The notes beneath the pieces are model-generated. The model was not told the origin of the DNA and did not search any database. It saw only the letters and a list, made by a program, of their open reading frames with translations. Shown here piece by piece: positions 56,551-64,000 of a DNA stretch of 64,000 nucleotides (position 1 is the stretch's first letter; each line of letters begins with the position of its first letter). The DNA lies in assembly GCA_001899305.1 (NCBI GenBank), contig MKWL01000001.1, positions 62,001 through 126,000 of the forward strand. Direction: 5' to 3'. The DNA comes from Thiobacillus sp. 0-1251 (GTDB lineage Bacteria > Pseudomonadota > Gammaproteobacteria > Burkholderiales > Thiobacillaceae). The translations under genes and the position numbers were made by a program.

Positions 56551-56809
56551 GGCGTGGTAACACTCATTTCACGCCCGCGACGAGACCGATTCGGGATGGC
56601 TCGCGTAGCGAGGCCCCTGCGAAGCTGGGCAGCGAAGCGAGCCGTTGCAGCGCTGCTCGGGTCCGACGCGAGCCGGTGTTCGCCTGCGCTGCCCACGTTC
56701 CGAGGGGCGACGCTTCGGCGCTGCTCCGCGAAGCGAGACGGGCCGCAGTGTCATTCACTGCAAGCGGCTCGCGGCAACGCGGGTGCGAAATTAGTGTTAC
56801 CACGCCCTA
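56548..56809. mobile_element. MITE-like element (262 bp) with 32-bp terminal inverted repeats
   Basis: The ends 56548-56579 and 56778-56809 are inverted repeats matching at 28 of 32 positions; the outer 17 bp (TAGGGCGTGGTAACACT) match perfectly. Both ends carry TA, as expected for TA-target (IS630/Tc1-mariner-like) transposition. The interior has no plausible transposase and is too short for one. Removing one copy leaves GAT-TAGGGGGAATAACGAG: the rlmH stop and a strong ribosome binding site for maf. The transposase that mobilised it is not in the window. Confidence 0.75.
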
Positions 56810-56827
56810 GGGGGAATAACGAGAATC

Positions 56828-57439
56828 ATGCTGGTCGACAAACGAATCTATCTGGCGTCCCAGTCGCCGCGGCGGCGCGAGCTTCTGAAACAGATCGGGG
56901 TGGCCTTCGACGTGCTGGCGCTGCGTGCGGTGGCGGGTCGCATGGACGTCGTCGAGGTTCCGCGCGCAAATGAGGTGGCGTCCGATTTCGCGCAGCGCAT
57001 GGCAATCGAAAAGGCTGCCTGCGGCTGGCGCGCAGTGGACGCCCGCCGTCTGTTGCGTTTTCCCGTGCTGGGTGCGGACACGGTGGTCGAGCTTGACGGC
57101 GCCATTCTAGGCAAGCCGGCCGATCGCGCCGGCGCTGAAGCCATGCTGATGCGCTTGTCCGGACGTACGCATCAAGTACACACCGCTGTGGCGGTACAGC
57201 ACGAAGACCGGATGGAAATGCGCCTGTCTTCCAGCCAGGTCAGACTGGCCGAGCTCGATGCGGCGGCCATCGGCCGCTACCTGGAAACCGGTGAATACCT
57301 CGGCAAGGCGGGCGCGTACGGCATCCAGGGGCGCGCCGGCGCGTTCGTCGAGCATATCGACGGCAGCTACAGCGGCATCATGGGCCTGCCGTTATATGAC
57401 ACAGCCATTTTATTGAGGACCTTCGGTCTCGCTGTCTGA
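56828..57439 (+). CDS. maf: Maf-family nucleoside triphosphate pyrophosphatase (YhdE type)
   Basis: A 203-residue house-cleaning pyrophosphatase. The N-terminal motif is '[19 protein letters not shown]', followed by '[19 protein letters not shown]' and '[20 protein letters not shown]'. The SQSPRR form suggests the dTTP/UTP-specific YhdE subgroup. It stands before rng, as in E. coli (yhdE-rng). The MITE-like element separates it from rlmH but leaves its ribosome binding site. Confidence 0.93.
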   Translation: MLVDKRIYLASQSPRRRELLKQIGVAFDVLALRAVAGRMDVVEVPRANEVASDFAQRMAIEKAACGWRAVDARRLLRFPVLGADTVVELDGAILGKPADRAGAEAMLMRLSGRTHQVHTAVAVQHEDRMEMRLSSSQVRLAELDAAAIGRYLETGEYLGKAGAYGIQGRAGAFVEHIDGSYSGIMGLPLYDTAILLRTFGLAV

Positions 57440-57461
57440 GCGATATTTAACCAAACCTTTC

Positions 57462-57536
57462 CTAAATCAAAACCGAGGCCCGCTTTCCGGGCGTGCCACG
57501 CGGTTGCCGTGGATGTTTGCGTCGGTTTTGATTTAG
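57462..57536 (+). promoter_or_regulatory. 75-nt multibranched RNA-like structure in the rng leader
   Basis: A perfect 15-bp outer inverted repeat (CTAAATCAAAACCGA at 57462-57476, TCGGTTTTGATTTAG at 57522-57536) encloses two hairpins: GCCCG-ctttc-CGGGC (57478-57492) and CCACG-cggttgc-CGTGG (57496-57512). The fold is a three-way junction ending 20 nt before the probable rng start. It could be a leader controlling RNase G synthesis or a small dispersed repeat. Confidence 0.65.
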
Positions 57537-57556
57537 CAATGGATCCAGCATTTGCC

Positions 57557-59008
57557 ATGAGCGAAGAAATCCTCGTCAACGTCACGCCGCAGGAAATCCG
57601 TGTCGCCGTGCTACACCTGGGCGCGGTACAGGAACTGCATATCGAACGCGCCCAGTGTCGCGGCCTGGTGAGCAACATCTATATGGGACGCGTAGTGCGC
57701 GTGCTGCCGGGCATGCAGTCGGCCTTCATCGACATCGGCCTGGAGCGCGCCGCCTTTCTCCACGTGGCCGATATATGGGAAGAACGTCACAATGGCGAAG
57801 CGGAACGCCCGATCGAGCAGATCCTGCACGAAGGGCAGAGTCTGATGGTGCAGGTGATCAAGGACCCGATCGGAACCAAGGGCGCGCGCCTGTCCACCCA
57901 GATCAGCTTCGCCGGCCGTTACCTGGTCTACCTGCCGCAGGAAACCCACATCGGCATCTCGCAGAAGATCGAAGGCGAGGAAGAGCGCGAGCACCTGCGC
58001 CAGAAACTGCATCAATTGATGCCGGAAGACGCCACCGGTGGCTTCATCGTGCGCACCATGGCCGAAACTGCGCAAGACATCGAGATGCAGGCGGACATCG
58101 ACTATCTGCGGCGGCTGTGGAGCAGCATCCAGTCTCGCGGCAACTGCGCGGTGCCCTGCCTGCTGTACCAGGATCTCGATCTGTCGCTGCGCGTGCTGCG
58201 CGATTTCGTCAATCGCGACACCAGCCGCATCCTGATCGACTCGCGCGAAACCTATCAGCGCATGGCGGAGTTCGCGAAAAACTATACGCATGCGGTACAC
58301 GATAAGCTGCAGCACTATGGTGCCGACCGGCCGCTGTTCGACCTGTATGCCATCGAGGATGAAATTGCCAAGGCACTGGGGCGGCGCGTCGACCTGAAGT
58401 CGGGCGGCTATCTCATCATCGACCAGACCGAGGCGTTGACCACGGTCGACGTCAACACCGGCGGCTTCGTCGGCGCGCGCAATTTCGACGACACCATCTT
58501 CAAGACCAATCTCGAGGCCGCGCAAGCCATCGCACGCCAACTGCGTCTGCGCAACCTCGGCGGCATCATCATCATCGACTTCATCGACATGGACAACGCG
58601 GAGCATCAGGACGCGGTGCTGACCGAGCTGAAGAAAACCCTGGCGCGCGATCCCACCCGGACCACCGTCAGCGGATTCTCCACGCTGGGTCTGGTCGAGA
58701 TGACCCGCAAACGGACGCGGGAGTCGCTGGCGCATGTGCTGTGCGAACCCTGCCCCACCTGCGCCGGACGGGGTGAAATTAAGACCGCTCAAACCGTATG
58801 CTACGACGTGCTGCGCGAAATCCTGCGCGAGGCGCGCCAGTTCGGTGCGCGTGAATACCGCATCGTCGCCGCGCAAAGCGTGATCGACCTGTTTCTCGAC
58901 GAGGAATCCGGCAGCCTCGCCCAACTCATCGACTTCATCGGCAAGCCGGTGTCGCTGCAGGTCGAGACGACCTATCCGCAGGAGCAGTACGACATCATCC
59001 TGCTGTGA
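57557..59008 (+). CDS. rng: ribonuclease G
   Basis: A 483-residue endoribonuclease of the RNase E/G family. The N-terminal S1-like domain follows 'MSEEILVNVTPQEIRVAVL'; catalytic blocks are 'EALTTVDVNTGGFVGARNF' and 'GGIIIIDFIDMDNAEHQDA', and the zinc-link is 'CEPCPTCAGRGEI'. It matures 16S rRNA and degrades mRNA. ATG 57557 matches the family start; it has no clear ribosome binding site, and in-frame alternatives (ATG 57539, GTG 57509) lie close to or inside the structured leader. Confidence 0.95.
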   Translation: MSEEILVNVTPQEIRVAVLHLGAVQELHIERAQCRGLVSNIYMGRVVRVLPGMQSAFIDIGLERAAFLHVADIWEERHNGEAERPIEQILHEGQSLMVQVIKDPIGTKGARLSTQISFAGRYLVYLPQETHIGISQKIEGEEEREHLRQKLHQLMPEDATGGFIVRTMAETAQDIEMQADIDYLRRLWSSIQSRGNCAVPCLLYQDLDLSLRVLRDFVNRDTSRILIDSRETYQRMAEFAKNYTHAVHDKLQHYGADRPLFDLYAIEDEIAKALGRRVDLKSGGYLIIDQTEALTTVDVNTGGFVGARNFDDTIFKTNLEAAQAIARQLRLRNLGGIIIIDFIDMDNAEHQDAVLTELKKTLARDPTRTTVSGFSTLGLVEMTRKRTRESLAHVLCEPCPTCAGRGEIKTAQTVCYDVLREILREARQFGAREYRIVAAQSVIDLFLDEESGSLAQLIDFIGKPVSLQVETTYPQEQYDIILL

Positions 59009-59634
59009 AAACCCGGGTGCAACCGACCTACTGGCACCAGGCCTGCACCGAACTCGGCGCAGGCGATCCGGTGATGGCAGGCCTGATCGCGCGCTATCCC
59101 GACGCGGTGCTGGGCAACCGCGGCGACCCTTTCCAGACGCTCGCGCGCGCCATCGTCGGCCAGCAGATTTCGGTCAAGGCTGCCGACAGCGTATGGGCGC
59201 GTTTTGCCGAATTCGCCCGGCATGTGACGCCTGGGCATGTCGCCACGCTCGAATTGGACGGTCTGGCAGCGTGCGGCCTGTCGCGCCGCAAGGCCGAGTA
59301 CCTGCGCGACCTGGCCGGGCATTTCGTCGATGGCCGCGTCGAGCCAGCGCGCTGGAAAAAAATGGATGATGAGGCGGTGATCGCCGAGCTCGTCGACGTA
59401 CGTGGCATCGGCCGCTGGACGGCGGAGATGTTCCTGATCTTCAGCCTGCGCCGCCCGGATGTGTGGCCGGTCGACGACATCGGCCTGCAGAAAGCCGTCG
59501 CGGTGCATTATCTGGATGATGCGCGTCCCACGCCCCAGGCCTTGCGTGAGCATGGCGTGCGCTTCGCGCCCTGGCGTACCGTCGCTACCTGGTATCTGTG
59601 GCGAAGTCTCGATCCGGCGGTGGTGCAGTACTGA
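59005..59634 (+). CDS. DNA-3-methyladenine glycosylase II-like protein
   Basis: A 209-residue HhH-GPD superfamily glycosylase (AlkA type without the N-terminal extension). The helix-hairpin-helix is 'LVDVRGIGRWTAEMFLIFSL' and the catalytic Asp lies in 'DVWPVDDIGLQKAVAVHY'. 'LARAIVGQQISVKAADSVWA' is the conserved first helix. It removes alkylated bases. The GTG start overlaps the rng stop (GTGA). Confidence 0.9.
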   Translation: MKTRVQPTYWHQACTELGAGDPVMAGLIARYPDAVLGNRGDPFQTLARAIVGQQISVKAADSVWARFAEFARHVTPGHVATLELDGLAACGLSRRKAEYLRDLAGHFVDGRVEPARWKKMDDEAVIAELVDVRGIGRWTAEMFLIFSLRRPDVWPVDDIGLQKAVAVHYLDDARPTPQALREHGVRFAPWRTVATWYLWRSLDPAVVQY

Positions 59635-59654
59635 GATTGCCTGGCTCGTCGGAC

Positions 59655-60419
59655 TCAGGCGTAAACCTTGAAGCCATAGACCGCGGTGAGCAGGCTGCCC
59701 AGTCCGATCACAGTGCCCTCCAGCCATCTCCGGGGAATGCGGCGTGCCAGGCGTCCTCCCAACACGCCTCCGACTATCGCGCCCGTCAGGGTGACCAAAG
59801 CGGGAATCCAGACGATCACGCTACTGGCCACCAGCAAAACCAGGGATACGGTGGTGATGCCCGTGGCGAGCAGATTCTTCACGCCGTTCAGTTCGTGCGT
59901 ATCCTCAATGCCGGACAGTGTCAGGGTGGCAAGCAGCATGATGCCGAGCCCGGCATTGAAATAGCCTCCGTAGACGCCGAGTGTGAACGTGAGAAACGCG
60001 GCGAGTGCGCCCTTTCCTCCGTGGTATGTGGAAAAGAGCTGATGGCTGAAGGCCAGCATTGGCCCCTTGAAGGCGAAGGCGAGGGTGGCAGACAAGAGGA
60101 GCCAGGGGACGGCCTGCATAAAATAGCGGTCCGTGCTGTGAACCATCAACCAACCGCCAAACGCGCCACCACACACGGCCGCCGCCATCAGACGAGGCAA
60201 TTCCTTGCGCCGCTGCCCGAGTTCCTTGCCATAGCTCAGCAAGGCCAGGGCATGGCCCGGCCAGATGGCGAAGGAGTTGGACGCATTGGCCGCTACGGGA
60301 GGAACGCCCACCGCAAGCAAGGCCGGGAAGGTAAAGAAGGTTCCGCCTCCTGCAATGGCGTTGGCCGCGCCACCGAGCACGCCCGCGCCGACCAGCAGGA
60401 GACCCTGCCAGATATCCAT
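59655..60419 (-). CDS. TauE/SafE-family permease
   Basis: A 254-residue polytopic membrane protein. The repeat signature 'GLLLVGAGVLGGAANAIAGGGT' and the related second half 'GVYGGYFNAGLGIMLLATLT' identify the TauE/SafE (DUF81) family, which exports sulfite, sulfoacetate or other organic and inorganic sulfur anions. ATG 60419 was chosen over a longer upstream frame. It lies 42 bp after livF, on the same strand. A sulfur-anion substrate fits the organism but is not shown by the sequence. Confidence 0.85.
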   Translation of the reverse strand: MDIWQGLLLVGAGVLGGAANAIAGGGTFFTFPALLAVGVPPVAANASNSFAIWPGHALALLSYGKELGQRRKELPRLMAAAVCGGAFGGWLMVHSTDRYFMQAVPWLLLSATLAFAFKGPMLAFSHQLFSTYHGGKGALAAFLTFTLGVYGGYFNAGLGIMLLATLTLSGIEDTHELNGVKNLLATGITTVSLVLLVASSVIVWIPALVTLTGAIVGGVLGGRLARRIPRRWLEGTVIGLGSLLTAVYGFKVYA

Positions 60420-60461
60420 CAGGCCGGGTCGCGCTGGGAATCGGGCGCGGCGTCCAGACAA

Positions 60462-61178
60462 TCAGCCCAGGTAGGCGGCGAGCACGCGCTCGTCCTCGCG
60501 CAGGTGGGCGGGGGTTCCTTCGATGGCGATGTGACCGCGGTCCATCACGTAGGCGTAGTCCGCCACTTCGAGGGCGCTCTTGGCGAACTGTTCCACCAGC
60601 AACAAGGTGATGCCGGTTTCCTTGAGACGGCGGATGGTGTGGAACACCTCCTGCACGATGATGGGGGCAAGCCCCATGGAGGGCTCGTCCAGCAGCATGA
60701 CCTTGGGCTTGGACATCAGGGCGCGGCCGATCGCGAGCATCTGCTGTTCTCCGCCCGACAAGGTGCCGGCCGTCTGCAAGCGCCGTTCCTCGAGGCGCGG
60801 AAACAGTGCATAGATGTTTTTCAGGTCGGCGGCGGCTCGGGCGCGGAAGCCGAAGAACCGGGGCAGGCGGCCATAGGCACCCAGCAGCAGGTTGTCCTCC
60901 ACCGTCAGGGGGCCGAACACCTTCCGTCCTTCCGGCGAATGCGCCAACCCGAGGCGGGCGATGTGGGCGGCATCCTGATCCTGGACCGGCCGGCCGTCCA
61001 GCAGCACGCGTCCGCGGTTCGGCCGGATCATCCCGGATATCGCCCGCATGGTGGTGGTCTTGCCCGCGCCGTTCGCCCCGATCAGGGCCACCACCGTGCC
61101 CGCTTTCACTTCAAGCGATACGCCGACGAGCACTTCGCTCGTCCCGTATCCTGCATGCAGATTCTCGACCGTCAGCAC
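60462..61178 (-). CDS. livF: branched-chain amino-acid-type ABC transporter ATPase
   Basis: A 238-residue ATP-binding subunit of the LivF type. Walker A is 'ALIGANGAGKTTTMRAISG', the signature is 'LQTAGTLSGGEQQMLAIGRA' and Walker B is 'VMLLDEPSMGLAPIIV'. It is one of two ATPases of a HAAT-family importer; the other is fused to LivM upstream. The substrate could be branched-chain amino acids, amides or urea. No binding protein is in the window. Confidence 0.93.
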   Translation of the reverse strand: MLTVENLHAGYGTSEVLVGVSLEVKAGTVVALIGANGAGKTTTMRAISGMIRPNRGRVLLDGRPVQDQDAAHIARLGLAHSPEGRKVFGPLTVEDNLLLGAYGRLPRFFGFRARAAADLKNIYALFPRLEERRLQTAGTLSGGEQQMLAIGRALMSKPKVMLLDEPSMGLAPIIVQEVFHTIRRLKETGITLLLVEQFAKSALEVADYAYVMDRGHIAIEGTPAHLREDERVLAAYLG

Positions 61179-61194
61179 AGCTCCGTCCTTCCCT

Positions 61195-63150
61195 TCATCC
61201 AGCCTGCGCGGGCGCGGCGGCGCCTGCCGGATCGTCCACTACACCCAGATAGGCCTCGATCACCTTGGGATCGCGTTTGACCTGCTCCGCCGTTCCGGCG
61301 GCGATGATCTTGCCGCCATCGAGTACCGTCACGACCCCGCACAGTTCGCTGATCACGTCCATGTGATGCTCGATCAGGATGATGCTGATGCCGCGTTCAT
61401 GAATGCGCTTGATGATGTCCATCAGCTTGTTCACATCGGGATGGGCGAGCCCTGCCGCCGGCTCGTCCAGGATCAGCAGTTCAGGTTTGCGTGCCAGCGC
61501 GCGGGCGATTTCCAGGAAGCGCTGGTCACCGTAGGTCAAATCCTTGGCCAGGCTGCGGGCCTGGTCTCCGAGTCCCACCAGCTCCAGCAAGGCCAGAGCG
61601 GCGGCACTGGCGCGTTTCTCTTCGGCCCGGGCCAGCCCCAACAGGACAAGCGGCAGCGGACTGCGGTAAACGTCCTTGAGCGCGACCATGACGTTGTCCA
61701 GGGCGCTGAGTTCGCCGAACAGCTGAAGGTTCTGGAAAGTGCGTGCCACGCCTGTCCGCGCCACCTTGAACAGGCTGCCGACGGGCAGGAGCTTGCCTCG
61801 CAGCAGCATGTCGCCGCCGGTCGGGACGTAGAGACCGGAAATGACGTTCACCGCAGTGCTCTTGCCGGAACCGTTGGGGCCGATCAGGCCGTGGATTTCT
61901 CCGGCCTGTACGGTCATGGACACCCCATCCACGGCCTTGACGCCGCCGAAGTACCGTTCCAGGCCGCGCAATTCCAGAAGTGCGCCGCCGTTCGCGGTCC
62001 GTTTGGGCAGGACGGTGTCCAGCGAGGCCGGCGCCGGCAGGCGAGGCGGCTCGATGTGGAACAGCCTGGTCAGGAAACGGGCGGCGAAACCCATCAGGCC
62101 CTCCGGCAAACCCACCACTACGGAAAACAGCATCAGCGCGAAAATCGCCTTGCGCCAGTCCTCGGTGTTCTCCACGATCAGGCTGCCCACCATCAGAATG
62201 CCCATGGCCGCAACAGGCGCAAGGGCCTGGAACGGGCGGGTGGTCTTTTTCAGCAGGCCTTGTCCGCCTGCCGCCAGGGCGATCAGCAGCCCGATCGCGG
62301 AAAAGATCTGGAACAGCCCCCGGTTGGACAGCAGATTGGGTAGCAGGGCGATCAGGGAAGCGCCCACCAGCGCGCCCCACAGGCTCTTGCGCCCGCCCAG
62401 CACCACGCCGAGGAGCAGGATCACCATCAGATCCCAACCGAAACTCTGCGGCTGCAGATACTGGAAATTGAAGGCATACAGTCCGCCCGCCAGGCCGCCC
62501 AGCCCGGACGCAAGGGCGAAGCCGGCGACCTTGTGGCGGTAGGTCCCGACGCCCATGGCATCGGTGGCGATGGGACTGTCGCGCAGGGCCTCGAAGGCGC
62601 GCCCCCATTGCGAAGACAGCAGGTTGCGCATCGCCATCCAGACCAGGGCGAGCAGCAGCAGGCACAGCCAGAAAAAGCCTGACGCATCGAGCGTCATCCC
62701 CAGGAAGGGCGGCCGGCTGACCTGCAGACCCTGAGCGCCCAAGGTCAGGCCTTCCCACTCATTCAAGACGGTCGCGCTAAGTGCCGAGAAGCTCAGGGTC
62801 GCCAGGGCGAACTGCGGGCCTTCCAGGCGCAGCGCGGGGAAGGCCAGCAAGGTGCCGAAGATGAGCCCCACGACGAGCGCCGCCGCCAGCGCCGCCAGCA
62901 TGCCGAAGTCGAAATTGGCCACGCAGAGGCCGGCCGCATACGCGCCCAGGCCGAGAAAAGCGGCCTGGGCGAGGTTCACCTGGCCGAGATAGCCCACCGT
63001 GACGTCGAGACCGATCAACAGGATGCCGTAGATGGCGAGCAGCGTCAGCAAGCCCAGGACATAGCTGTTGTCCACCATCAGGGGAATCGCGGCAAGCAGC
63101 GCCAGGACGGCCAGTTCGGCGCCACGGATCAGAAGCAGGCGTTTCCACAT
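61195..63150 (-). CDS. fused LivM permease and LivG ATPase
   Basis: A 651-residue fusion. Residues about 1-345 are a LivM-type permease ('VTVGYLGQVNLAQAAFLGLG', 'GLGGLAGGLYAFNFQYLQPQ'), then a linker, and about 390-640 are a LivG-type ATPase (Walker A 'HGLIGPNGSGKSTAVNVISG', signature 'DLTYGDQRFLEIARALARK', Walker B 'LLILDEPAAGLAHP'). It is a single gene and not a sequencing join: the linker is long and in frame. The fusion ties one permease to one ATPase. Confidence 0.92.
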   Translation of the reverse strand: MWKRLLLIRGAELAVLALLAAIPLMVDNSYVLGLLTLLAIYGILLIGLDVTVGYLGQVNLAQAAFLGLGAYAAGLCVANFDFGMLAALAAALVVGLIFGTLLAFPALRLEGPQFALATLSFSALSATVLNEWEGLTLGAQGLQVSRPPFLGMTLDASGFFWLCLLLLALVWMAMRNLLSSQWGRAFEALRDSPIATDAMGVGTYRHKVAGFALASGLGGLAGGLYAFNFQYLQPQSFGWDLMVILLLGVVLGGRKSLWGALVGASLIALLPNLLSNRGLFQIFSAIGLLIALAAGGQGLLKKTTRPFQALAPVAAMGILMVGSLIVENTEDWRKAIFALMLFSVVVGLPEGLMGFAARFLTRLFHIEPPRLPAPASLDTVLPKRTANGGALLELRGLERYFGGVKAVDGVSMTVQAGEIHGLIGPNGSGKSTAVNVISGLYVPTGGDMLLRGKLLPVGSLFKVARTGVARTFQNLQLFGELSALDNVMVALKDVYRSPLPLVLLGLARAEEKRASAAALALLELVGLGDQARSLAKDLTYGDQRFLEIARALARKPELLILDEPAAGLAHPDVNKLMDIIKRIHERGISIILIEHHMDVISELCGVVTVLDGGKIIAAGTAEQVKRDPKVIEAYLGVVDDPAGAAAPAQAG

Positions 63151-63155
63151 ATCCC

Positions 63156-64000
63156 TTACACCTTCCGGATGCTGGCTTTGCCGAACACCCCGTTGGGGCG
63201 CACGGCCAGCGCAAGAATGAGCAGAACCAGACCGGGCGCCTCACGCCAGCCGCTGCCGAGATAGAAACTGGTCAGGCTTTCCAGCGCGCCGAGGAACAGG
63301 CCGACCAGCACGATCCCGAATCCGGAATCGAGCCCCGCCACCACGGCCACCGAGAAGGCCTTGAGGATCAGCACCGAGGCCATGGTCGGTCCCACCGTGG
63401 TGATCGGCGCCACCAGAATGCCCGCCAGCGCCGCGACCAGACCCGACAGGCCGTAGGAGAGCTGGATCGTGCGGGTGGCCGAGATCCCCATCAACTGGGC
63501 GGCATCGCGATCCGCCGACACCGCTTCGAACGCCTTGCCCAGCAAGGTCTTGCGCTTGAACAACTCCACCAGTCCCATGACCGCCAGCACGCCGATGGCT
63601 ACCGACAGTTCCAGCGGGGTGACGTCGATGCCGAAGAAATGCAGGGGATCGGATGAAATCGGGGTGGGGAAGGGCCGGTCGTCCCGGCCCCAGATGTTTT
63701 CGGCTGCCGAGAAACCCAGCAGGCCCAGGATGATGGTGAGCAGGATCCAGCCCTCGCCCTTCTGCTCCAGCGACAGGCGTACCGCCGTCCGCTCGACGAA
63801 CAGGCCCAGCACCGCGCCGAACAGCATGCCTCCCGGGACCACCAGCCAGTAAGGCAGGCCGCTGTCGATGAGGGTCAGGCTGAAGAAGGCGGACAGCATG
63901 ACCAGTTCGCCCTGGCCGAAGTTGATGCTCTTGCTGGTGGCGAAGGTCAACTGGAAGCCGTAGGCGATCAGCGCGTAGACCATGCCCATCAGCGCGCCGC
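63156..64000 (-). CDS. livH: branched-chain amino-acid-type ABC permease LivH (5' end outside window)
   Basis: The reading frame is open to the window edge, so the start lies beyond 64000; about 280 residues are visible. The LivH pattern is 'MGMVYALIAYGFQLTFATSK' then 'INFGQGELVMLSAFF', and 'AISADRDAAQLMGI'-like 'AVSADRDAAQLMGISATRTI'. It ends 5 bp before the fused LivM-LivG gene. The preceding codons (Ala-Leu) fit the family's N-terminal 'G..YALIA' context, so the visible Met is not the true start. Confidence 0.92.
   Translation of the reverse strand, partial: GALMGMVYALIAYGFQLTFATSKSINFGQGELVMLSAFFSLTLIDSGLPYWLVVPGGMLFGAVLGLFVERTAVRLSLEQKGEGWILLTIILGLLGFSAAENIWGRDDRPFPTPISSDPLHFFGIDVTPLELSVAIGVLAVMGLVELFKRKTLLGKAFEAVSADRDAAQLMGISATRTIQLSYGLSGLVAALAGILVAPITTVGPTMASVLILKAFSVAVVAGLDSGFGIVLVGLFLGALESLTSFYLGSGWREAPGLVLLILALAVRPNGVFGKASIRKV

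Overview
The window is a GC-rich stretch of a betaproteobacterial chromosome. It most resembles a sulfur-oxidising chemolithoautotroph such as Thiobacillus or a relative; this is inferred from gene content, not from a marker gene. The support is a phosphoribulokinase (Calvin cycle), two separate sulfur-trafficking clusters (TusA, DsrE, rhodanese, YeeE/YedE and sulfide:quinone reductase types), and gene orders typical of Betaproteobacteria (dusB-fis-purH-purD; leuS-lptE-holA-proA-nadD-rsfS-rlmH-maf-rng; polA next to LOG and DUF2782 genes).

Layout. 1-5023 (+): the end of a NitT/TauT-type substrate-binding gene, two paralogous permeases, a DsrE-like protein, TusA, an SQR-like flavoprotein and a DUF1641 protein. 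5138-7023: a small operon (DUF2938, flavodoxin, DUF2798) divergent from a MerR regulator with a CueR-like Cys-x7-Cys loop; the intervening promoter has the 19-bp spacer and central palindrome of MerR targets. 7336-15338 (-): a type I restriction-modification locus (hsdM, hsdS, hsdR) with a hipB-hipA toxin-antitoxin pair between hsdS and hsdR and a YgjP-like metalloprotease at its end. 15569-24550 (-): housekeeping genes (a divergent class A PBP, hemF, tsaC, purD, purH, fis, dusB). 24670-26502 (+): mscL and an OmpA-family protein.

26579-35881 (-) is the most interesting region. A PhnD-like periplasmic protein, a histidine kinase and an NtrC-type regulator lie immediately upstream of a twelve-gene sulfur operon. 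That operon is preceded by a sequence matching the sigma-54 -24/-12 consensus. It encodes two YeeE/YedE half-transporters, a TusA, three very small membrane proteins (one ending in Gly-Gly-Cys), a membrane-anchored rhodanese fold without catalytic cysteine, two DsrE/F-like proteins, a 61-residue protein, a periplasmic rhodanese and a c-type cytochrome. The gene set suggests import, carriage and oxidation of a reduced sulfur compound under two-component control.

35967-59634 carries housekeeping genes: polA, LOG, DUF2782, a BPSS1780-type membrane protein, uvrD, a MoaD-like protein lacking the GG tail, a PAS/GGDEF/EAL protein, phosphoribulokinase, GlcG and TraB family proteins, and the leuS-to-rng run. 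That run is interrupted by a 262-bp MITE-like element placed exactly at the rlmH stop codon, and a 75-nt multibranched inverted-repeat structure lies just ahead of rng. 59655-64000 (-) holds a TauE/SafE permease and a branched-chain-amino-acid-type ABC transporter with a fused LivM-LivG protein; livH runs off the window end. I saw no tRNA, rRNA or CRISPR array.
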